Positions 58,285 through 64,000 of a stretch of 64,000 nucleotides of DNA are shown in pieces. How positions within the stretch are numbered: the stretch's first letter is position 1; each line of letters opens with the position of its first letter. This DNA is from DSPP01 sp964607165 (GTDB lineage: Bacteria > Zixibacteria > MSB-5A5 > DSPP01): positions 53,982-117,981 of the forward strand of contig CAZSIT010000006.1 in NCBI GenBank assembly GCA_964607165.1, read 5' to 3'. The translations under genes were made by a program, and so were the position numbers. The notes beneath the pieces are model-generated. The model had not been told where the DNA came from, did not search any database, and saw only the letters and a list, made by a program, of their open reading frames with translations.

Positions 58285-59393
58285 AAATCGTGCTGGATTT
58301 GACCTCTCTTTGCCGCAGGCAAACCGGTATGGAATATTACGCGTTAAACCTGTCCCGTGCCCTGCTGGAAAATGACGCCAAAAACGAATACCACCTTCTT
58401 TTCCGGAACGAGGTTCACCCGGCATTCGTTTCCTTCTCCAACCGCGCCCGCCTTTACCTTTCACCTTTTAAAAATCAAATTGCCACCGAACAGGCCTGGA
58501 TTCCATTCATGGAAAAAAGAATCAAACCCGATGTAAGCCACTTCCCTGCTTTTCCTCCCAGCCCTTTGTTAAACCGGAAACAAGTGGCCACGCTGTTCGA
58601 TTCCACCCTTTGGGAAAAAAGGGAGCGACTTTCCTGGAAGGCCAAAGCCTACCTGGCACCGCTTTCTACCCGGGCGGTGAAAAAATCCCAAAAAATTCTG
58701 ACCATCTCCGAAACTGCCAAAAAAGAGATTGCCGAGGCAACCGGAACAACTGAAGAAAAACTGGCCGTCGCTCATTTAGCGCCGGATCCAATTTTTCTAG
58801 AGCCGATAACTCCTCGGCAAGAAACGAAAGTGATAGAAAAGTATCAACTGCCCAAACACTTCATCCTTTCGGTGGCAACCTTGGAGCCGCGCAAAAACCT
58901 AAACGGCCTGCTGACTGCTTTTGCCGCCTTGTCTAAAAAAGACCCGGAAGCTTTTCTGGTTCTGGCTGGCCGGATGGCCTGGGGAAAAGAAGAAGTGTTA
59001 CAAACAATTGTTAAATTGAAATTGGAAAACAAAACCAGCGTTTTGAACTACGTTCCCAAAGAAGATTTGCCTGCCCTTTACGCGCTGTCAGACTTTTTGG
59101 CTTTCCCATCCTTTCACGAGGGGTTCGGGCTGCCGCTTGTAGAAGCCCAGGCCGTTGGCACCCCCGTTTTGTGCTCTAATACTTCATCGTTTCCCGAAGT
59201 TGCCGGCGACTCCGCCTATTTTGTTGACCCTCATTCTGAAGAAAGCATAGCGGAAGGTTTGGAAAAAGTCTGGAACAGCCCGATTCTGTGCAATGAATTG
59301 GCGCAAAAAGGAAAGGCGAACCTGAACCGTTTTTCCTGGAAAAAAACGGCGGAAAAAACTCTGGCCGCATACGCGGAGGCCGCCGGTGGATAA
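58281..59393 (+). CDS. Glycosyltransferase family 4
   Basis: 370 residues. Opening DLTSLCRRQTGMEYYALNLSRAL is the GT4 acceptor-side loop; ILSVATLEPRKNLNGLLTAF starts the donor half; FPSFHEGFGLPLVEAQAVGTPVLCSNTSSFPEVAGDSAYFVDP is the nucleotide-sugar site. It resembles mannosyl/rhamnosyl transferases of O-antigen loci, but the sugar cannot be told. ATGA overlap at the start. Confidence 0.88.
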   Translation: MKIVLDLTSLCRRQTGMEYYALNLSRALLENDAKNEYHLLFRNEVHPAFVSFSNRARLYLSPFKNQIATEQAWIPFMEKRIKPDVSHFPAFPPSPLLNRKQVATLFDSTLWEKRERLSWKAKAYLAPLSTRAVKKSQKILTISETAKKEIAEATGTTEEKLAVAHLAPDPIFLEPITPRQETKVIEKYQLPKHFILSVATLEPRKNLNGLLTAFAALSKKDPEAFLVLAGRMAWGKEEVLQTIVKLKLENKTSVLNYVPKEDLPALYALSDFLAFPSFHEGFGLPLVEAQAVGTPVLCSNTSSFPEVAGDSAYFVDPHSEESIAEGLEKVWNSPILCNELAQKGKANLNRFSWKKTAEKTLAAYAEAAGG

Positions 59394-60159
59394 AGCCTGC
59401 CCGGCGCGGGTGTCCGTTTTGGGCATTCAAATTGACCGATTGACGTCTTCCGAACTACTAAGGCGATTGGATAAGCAGCTTTCCGAAGGACCCCCAGGGT
59501 ATTTGGTAACTCCCAATGTGGACCATTTGGTCCAGCTTAAAAATGACTCTTTGTTTAAGAAAATTTACGACGAAGCTGCCTATACAATTCCCGATGGAAT
59601 GCCGATTTTATGGGCTGCCAAATGGTTGGGCAAAGCCCTTCCGGAGCGTATTACTGGTGCCGACCTTTTTCCGCGCCTGTGCCAAGTGGCCGCTGTGCGG
59701 GGTTATTCCGTTTTCCTGCTTGGCTCAACCAATAAAGTTTGTCGTCACGGCATAAGTAAGCTGTATGAACTTTATCCCAACATAAAAATTGCCGGTTATT
59801 ACTCGCCTCTCGTTGGATTCGAAAAATCTTTGGCAGAACTTTCTTACATCGTAGAAATTTTAAAACAATCCTCCCCCGACATAGTCTTAGTAGGGCTGGG
59901 TGCGCCCAAACAGGAAAAATTGATTTGGTATTTGCGCTCCAGGGTACCGGTCAAATTCTTTTTGGGCGTGGGAGCCGCCTTTGACTTTTTTGCGCAAGAA
60001 AAGAAACGGGCTCCCTTGCGGCTGCAAAGATTCGGATTGGAGTGGGCTTTTCGCCTGCTATCCGAGCCCCGACGCCTTTGGAAAAGATACTTAATCGATG
60101 ACCCCCGTTTTTTCTGGTGGGTGGCCAAAGAAAAATTTGCGGGCGGAAAAAATGATTAA
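59386..60159 (+). CDS. WecB/TagA/CpsF-family glycosyltransferase
   Basis: 257 residues from GTG 59386 (8-base overlap). GT26 signature: TPNVDHLVQLKNDSLFKKIY, YTIPDGMPILWAAKWLG, ERITGADLFPRLC, VFLLGST and VGLGAPKQEKLIW with VKFFLGVGAAFDFFA. Members add UDP-ManNAc(A) or a related sugar to the lipid-linked GlcNAc primer. It sits next to the initiating phosphotransferase gene. Confidence 0.9.
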   Translation: MDKACPARVSVLGIQIDRLTSSELLRRLDKQLSEGPPGYLVTPNVDHLVQLKNDSLFKKIYDEAAYTIPDGMPILWAAKWLGKALPERITGADLFPRLCQVAAVRGYSVFLLGSTNKVCRHGISKLYELYPNIKIAGYYSPLVGFEKSLAELSYIVEILKQSSPDIVLVGLGAPKQEKLIWYLRSRVPVKFFLGVGAAFDFFAQEKKRAPLRLQRFGLEWAFRLLSEPRRLWKRYLIDDPRFFWWVAKEKFAGGKND

Positions 60160-61564
60160 GCAGAACCTGACCTTCCTGCGCCGTGCCCAGCTGACTTTAG
60201 ACTTGATTCTCACCGCCTTTGCCTTTCACCTAACTTACCTTGTACGCGCCGGCGCTCCATTTGAACCCATCAATCATCTTATTCCACAAGAGCTGTATGC
60301 GCGCACCTTGATAATGATTCTAATGGTATGGTTTTCGGTTCTCTTAATCTCGTCTAAAGCGTACGAATACCGAGTCCGAACTATCGGTTTTATTCTCAAA
60401 CAGACTGGCAGAGCAGTTTTGCTTGCAACCGCTCTTCTGCTTGTATTGTTATTTTTCACCGGCCATCCGCCGCAGAGCCGAATCACGACAGCCATTTTCG
60501 CCGTCATAGACTTTGGAATGCTTTTTCTCTCCCGGGTTGCTTTGCTTAAAACCCTAGAGCATTTTCGGAAAAAAGGATTCAACTATTTGCGCATACTCAT
60601 TGTTGGAACCGGCGACAAGGCCAAGCAAATTGTGGACCAGGCGGTCTTTCATCCGGAATGGGGAATCAAGCCTATTGGGTTCGTCGACTGGCAAAAAACC
60701 AAGTGGCTCTGGAGCTACCGGCAGGTTCCCTTGGTTGGATTGATGGAACATCTGCCCACCATTCTTACCAACGGCCACATTGACGCAGTTTTGTTCGCCG
60801 ACCCGCCGGATTGGGAAAAACTAAACAAAGGGGTCGCGGTCAGCCAAAAAACCGGAGTGCCCAGTTATCTTTTGGCTGATTTCTTAAACAGGGCGCCCAA
60901 AAACGCCACCGCTTCTTATCTCGGCTGGCCGGTAATCCCGCTTTCCGGCCCATACCCGCTCCCTGCCGGGCTGACGCTCAAGCACTTTTTTGACCGGCTC
61001 ACAGCGCTGTTTGGAATTATTCTTTTAGCACCCATATTTTTGACCGCCGCGGTTGCTTTAAAATTTTCAGCTTCGGGATCGGTCTTGTTCAAACAGTCCC
61101 GAATTGGGCAAAATGGCCGGCGGTTTTGGATGTATAAGTTTTGCACCATGGTCGAAGGCGCCGATAAAATGAAAAAAGATTTGTTAAACCAAAACGAAAT
61201 GTCCGGCCCGGTTTTCAAAGTCACGGATGACCCAAGAGTAACCGGAATCGGAAAATTTTTAAGGAAAACCTCTTTGGACGAACTGCCCCAGCTTTTCAAC
61301 GTATTAAAAGGAGAAATGTCTCTGGTTGGGCCGCGCCCGCCCCTGCCGGAAGAAGTTTTTCAATATCGGTTGGAACACCGGCGCCGCCTTTCCGTTCGCC
61401 CCGGAATCACCTGTTTGTGGCAGGTCACCGGGCGGAACAACCTTGACTTTGAAAGCTGGATGAAATTAGACCTTCAATATATCGACAATTGGAGCTTCTG
61501 GAGCGATTTTAAAATTTTAGCCCGCACCCTCCCGGCAGTGCTGACCGCGAATGGGGCGAAATAA
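60152..61564 (+). CDS. Polyprenyl-phosphate glycosyl-1-phosphate transferase (initiating enzyme)
   Basis: 470 residues from ATG 60152, which has GGGCGGAAAAA upstream and an 8-base overlap. The N-terminus has four membrane segments and a CoA-binding-like NAD fold (LRILIVGTGDKAKQIV at about 145-160). After another membrane segment (LTALFGIILLAPIFLTAAVAL) comes the PNPT-type catalytic domain: SGSVLFKQSRIGQNGRRFWMYKF, then the VTGIGKFLRKTSLDELPQLF and MSLVGPRPPLP blocks and a late PGITCLWQVTGRN. WcaJ/WbaP-like enzymes transfer hexose-1-phosphate to undecaprenyl phosphate, starting the repeat unit. Confidence 0.9.
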   Translation: MIKQNLTFLRRAQLTLDLILTAFAFHLTYLVRAGAPFEPINHLIPQELYARTLIMILMVWFSVLLISSKAYEYRVRTIGFILKQTGRAVLLATALLLVLLFFTGHPPQSRITTAIFAVIDFGMLFLSRVALLKTLEHFRKKGFNYLRILIVGTGDKAKQIVDQAVFHPEWGIKPIGFVDWQKTKWLWSYRQVPLVGLMEHLPTILTNGHIDAVLFADPPDWEKLNKGVAVSQKTGVPSYLLADFLNRAPKNATASYLGWPVIPLSGPYPLPAGLTLKHFFDRLTALFGIILLAPIFLTAAVALKFSASGSVLFKQSRIGQNGRRFWMYKFCTMVEGADKMKKDLLNQNEMSGPVFKVTDDPRVTGIGKFLRKTSLDELPQLFNVLKGEMSLVGPRPPLPEEVFQYRLEHRRRLSVRPGITCLWQVTGRNNLDFESWMKLDLQYIDNWSFWSDFKILARTLPAVLTANGAK

Positions 61565-61620
61565 CCTCACCCCCTAACCCCCTCTCCATTGAATGGAGAG
61601 GGGGAATAAAAGGTGAGGTC
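61564..61620. repeat. Nested family G palindrome after the polysaccharide operon
   Basis: ACCTCACC...GGTGAGGT encloses CCCCCTCTCC-ATTGAAT-GGAGAGGGGG (about 61579-61605). It is placed to terminate both the plus-strand operon and the minus-strand cupredoxin-like gene, though without a long T-run. Positions 61621-61678 show nothing further. Confidence 0.6.
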
Positions 61621-61678
61621 TAAACTACTAACAGCTTCTTAAACCGTGGCTGCTTGCCCGGGGAACCCGGAAAAACTC

Positions 61679-62035
61679 CTACGGATCGACAATAACTACT
61701 GGGTTAGAGCCTCCCTCAGCAAAGCAGTTGTCTCTCTGGCAGTGGATGGCATAGGGATGCTTTCCTAAGCCCTCTTTTACCTGCAACCTCAATGTGCCGT
61801 CAGCGCCGATGTCGTAATCGCGTTTCCCAAAAAGTTTTCCCTCTGGAACCAGCAGAACTGCGGCGCTCGAACCTTCAACTTTCCAGACAATCTCCTCTCC
61901 CACTTTTGCCTTTACCCTAGGCGGATCGACCTTCCAGGTGCCATATTCACAGGCGATCATCACCAAATGCCTCACCGGCTCCTCTACCGGCAGCGCCACC
62001 CGCTCCGGCCCTCGCTTAAGTACTTCCTTCTGCAT
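61679..62035 (-). CDS. Small cupredoxin-like protein of unknown function
   Basis: 118 residues, no signal peptide. The pattern DPPRVKAKVGEEIVWKVEG (about 37-55) and the C-terminal KHPYAIHCQRDNCFAEGGSNPVVIVDP resemble cupredoxin-fold strands (a VGEEVxW strand and an H...C...-rich end), but the usual copper ligands H-C-H-M are not all in place: there are His and Cys residues near the end and no clear Met. It has an AAAGGAGGAT ribosome site and lies 31 bases after the stop of the kinase-TPR gene, so they may be co-transcribed. A role in metal or ligand binding is only suggested. Confidence 0.55.
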   Translation of the reverse strand: MQKEVLKRGPERVALPVEEPVRHLVMIACEYGTWKVDPPRVKAKVGEEIVWKVEGSSAAVLLVPEGKLFGKRDYDIGADGTLRLQVKEGLGKHPYAIHCQRDNCFAEGGSNPVVIVDP

Positions 62036-62066
62036 ATAATCCTCCTTTCGGTTATAAGTGATACGC

Positions 62067-64000
62067 TCAGTTTTTCGGTTTGTTGGTCAGTTCTTTAGTG
62101 AGACGTTGAAAACGAGGGTCCTCCCGCAACTTATACAATCCCGGACTTTGAACAACCTTTTCCAGCTGGTAGCCTTTATTTAGCGCTTTCCCAATCCACT
62201 CCAGCGCCTTTTTGCGTTGCCCCAACTGCTCATAGGTTTCGCTGGCCCTCGCCATCACTTCTACGTCACCCGGCGCCAGGGCCAAGGATTGATCCAAAAG
62301 GGGCAGAGCCTTGTCAAACTCTCCCATCATTCCATAAAAATTGGCCAAATCAGAAAGAACTACGGCATCCCGCGGATTCACTTTGCGCTGCTTTTCAGCC
62401 AGCCGAGCAGCGTGTTGATAAACAGTGTGCGCTTTAGCCCGCTCACCCGGTGCCCAGTAATAGGCCGATGCCAGATTACCCCTGACCCGGTAGTCACTGC
62501 TATCCAGTTCCAGGGCTTTCAGATACATACGGGCCGCATCCGCGTAGCCCGCTACTTGAAAAAAGTATAAAGTGCCCAGGTTTGAGTAGGCGGCATAATT
62601 TGGCTGAATCTTAAGCGAGCGTTCAAACATCCCGCGAGCTTCGAGCCAACGCCCCAGCTTTATGTAAACTGCACCCAGGTTGTTGTATCCTTTTATGTTT
62701 TCGGGAGTCAGCTCTACCACGCGCAGGAACTGTGCTACCCCTTCATCATAGCGTCCGTGGTGGAAATAGAACGCCCCGAGATAGCTGTAACCAATCGGAT
62801 AGCTTGGCCTTAATTTAATCGCCCGTTGATAAGTAGCCTCCGCTTTGTCGGTCTCCCCCAGGGCTTCGTACGCACCGGCCAGCCCCCGGTAGGCCTCCAC
62901 GTTAAGCGAATCATATTCGAGCGCTTTCTGAAATTCCCCGACCGCTTTCTGGTAACGGCCGCTACCCGTGTGGATTACTCCCAGAGTGATATGTGCCGGT
63001 GACTGATGCTCGTTTAACTGAACGGCCTGAGTGCAATTATTCACCGCCAATTGTATCCACTGACGATTTTTGGTAGCCTCATACTTGCGCCAGTAAGCCT
63101 CGCCAAATCCGGCATAGGCCAGGCCATAAAGGGGGTCTTCCTTTAAGGCTCGCTCGAACAGACCAATGGCCAAATCGAGGTTCTCCGGTTTCTCGTATTG
63201 CTGAAGGTAGCCGCGACCCCGAAGGTAAAAGACGTAGGCGCTGGAAACAGAACTACTCCCCCTACCCAACTCCAGCAAGGCTTGAGGCGGCAATTCAATT
63301 TCCAGCATCGTGGCGATTTTCCTAACGGTTTGATCCTCCAGAGATGCGAAATTTGCCATCTGGTAATCACCGATACTAGACCTCAGCTGCCACAAGGTCT
63401 TCGTGTCAATCAGGTTTATGGTCAATCGTACCCTATTTCCTGTTGCCTGTACGTTGCCGCTCACAGCCAGCGTTACGCCAAAAATCTTTCGGGCCTCTTC
63501 CGCACCATAAACCTTGTATTTACGCGCGTCACTAACAGGCACGACCCTTAGAGAACGGTGGAACCGTTCCAGTTGGCTAAGCTTATTGTTCAACGCTTCC
63601 CCCAGTCCGTCACAAAAAGGCTGGTTTGTGGGGTCTCCTCCAACATTGGTAAAGGGAAGTACCGCGAGATTTTTCTTGGAAGGTATCGTCCCGATGCCAA
63701 GCAATCTTTTGATAGAATTCCGGCTCCACGGAAGCAAAAACAGCACCATCAGAATTAGAGGTACCACGGCAAGCGGTAGAAGAATCTTGCGAAGAGTCCT
63801 TCGAAAGAAAAGCCTTCCGTCCCCCGGCAGTCCAAACGCGGTTTCGCCCGACGTCACTTCCCGCTTTATCCGCTTTAAGTCCGCAACCAGGTCAGCCGAC
63901 GACTGGTACCGCTCCTCCGGTTTTTTGGCTAAACATTTGGAGACAATTTCCTGTAACCCCTGGGGGACCTTGCTGCTATAGCGCGCTAAAGGGTGAGGCT
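62067..64000 (-). CDS. Membrane Ser/Thr kinase-TPR regulator, N-terminal part outside the window
   Basis: The frame is open to the right edge, so the gene is cut; an internal GTG at 63857 would give a 596-residue product but is not the real start. The codons between 63858 and 64000 read PLARYSSKVPQGLQEIVSKC, then LAKKPEERYQSSADLVADLK, the end of a Hanks-type kinase C-lobe, closely matching the kinase at 10.7-13.0 kb. A membrane segment follows (ILLPLAVVPLILMVLFLL), then the TolB/FlgO-like domain (LAVLPFTNVGGDPTNQPFCD...) and about nine TPRs. The sensor half is thus probably periplasmic or surface-facing, unlike the soluble paralogue. No kinase active-site residues can be checked here. Confidence 0.85.
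   Translation of the reverse strand, partial: PHPLARYSSKVPQGLQEIVSKCLAKKPEERYQSSADLVADLKRIKREVTSGETAFGLPGDGRLFFRRTLRKILLPLAVVPLILMVLFLLPWSRNSIKRLLGIGTIPSKKNLAVLPFTNVGGDPTNQPFCDGLGEALNNKLSQLERFHRSLRVVPVSDARKYKVYGAEEARKIFGVTLAVSGNVQATGNRVRLTINLIDTKTLWQLRSSIGDYQMANFASLEDQTVRKIATMLEIELPPQALLELGRGSSSVSSAYVFYLRGRGYLQQYEKPENLDLAIGLFERALKEDPLYGLAYAGFGEAYWRKYEATKNRQWIQLAVNNCTQAVQLNEHQSPAHITLGVIHTGSGRYQKAVGEFQKALEYDSLNVEAYRGLAGAYEALGETDKAEATYQRAIKLRPSYPIGYSYLGAFYFHHGRYDEGVAQFLRVVELTPENIKGYNNLGAVYIKLGRWLEARGMFERSLKIQPNYAAYSNLGTLYFFQVAGYADAARMYLKALELDSSDYRVRGNLASAYYWAPGERAKAHTVYQHAARLAEKQRKVNPRDAVVLSDLANFYGMMGEFDKALPLLDQSLALAPGDVEVMARASETYEQLGQRKKALEWIGKALNKGYQLEKVVQSPGLYKLREDPRFQRLTKELTNKPKN

Overview
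The window is about 64 kb of bacterial chromosome at roughly 50% GC, with the gene style of the FCB superphylum, most like an uncultured lineage such as Zixibacteria or KSB1. The assignment is inferred from family-level traits: secreted proteins ending in dockerin-type calcium-loop pairs (GDxNxDG...TSxDVV...FLG), one secreted protein ending in a PNPFNP/FlgD-like C-terminal domain, and two Ser/Thr kinase-TPR regulators. No rRNA or other phylogenetic marker is present to settle it.

Layout. 0.26-3.2 kb: a single-polypeptide type IIG restriction-modification enzyme. 3.5-10.7 kb (minus): proS followed by a glycan/housekeeping run (GT4, LPG-synthase-TM protein, manC, tsaC, LMW phosphatase, DUF3108 protein). 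10.7-13.0 kb: Ser/Thr kinase-TPR protein, divergent from an ECF sigma / anti-sigma / two Spy-CpxP-like periplasmic protein cluster (13.1-16.0 kb). 16.5-19.3 kb: ppdK. 20.1-23.8 kb: two secreted proteins (beta-helix/dockerin; FlgD-like tail). 24.3-25.6 kb: YceI protein plus a deiodinase-like protein read through an in-frame UGA, a probable selenoprotein. 25.8-27.7 kb: M28 peptidase. 27.8-31.9 kb: a second ECF sigma / anti-sigma pair and a VIT-vWA protein. 32.0-33.0 kb: TIR-like orphan protein next to tRNA-Ser(GGA). 33.2-43.1 kb: AlkD, then a long minus-strand biosynthetic run (acpS, pyrE, aminotransferase-fold protein, folB, folK, deoxynucleoside kinase, panB, panC, a broken RAYT transposase, panD, GlmU-like nucleotidyltransferase). 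44.9-46.6 kb: multi-domain secreted dockerin protein. 46.9-61.6 kb: a colinear exopolysaccharide/O-antigen operon (SLBB exporter, Wzz, Wzx, glycosyltransferases, epimerase, methyltransferases, Wzy/WaaL-like ligase, WecB/TagA, polyprenyl-phosphate glycosyltransferase). 61.7-64.0 kb: a small cupredoxin-like protein and the C-terminal part of a second kinase-TPR regulator that runs off the window.

The most distinctive property is the density of short palindromic repeats between genes and sometimes within them. I recognise several families. A: GTCCCGAGCGTAGTCGAGGGA-type. B: CCCCCTCCGG...GTCCCCCTT/AAGGGGGAC. C and D: GTAG-hairpin(s)-CTAC with variable stems. E: CTGGC...CTCGGCTCGGGC. F: TGTCATTCCGGGC...CAGCATGACA. 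G: CCCTCTCC/GGAGAGGG. Family A sits repeatedly inside the loops of other palindromes. Copies of A and B have entered reading frames without breaking them, and another element supplies a stop codon. A frameshifted REP-associated tyrosine transposase flanked by C copies lies between panC and panD and is a plausible source of, or relative of, the mobilising enzyme. The selenoprotein, the loop-nested and frame-preserving repeats, the aminotransferase-fold protein without its PLP lysine, and the TIR-like orphan are the items most worth a second look.
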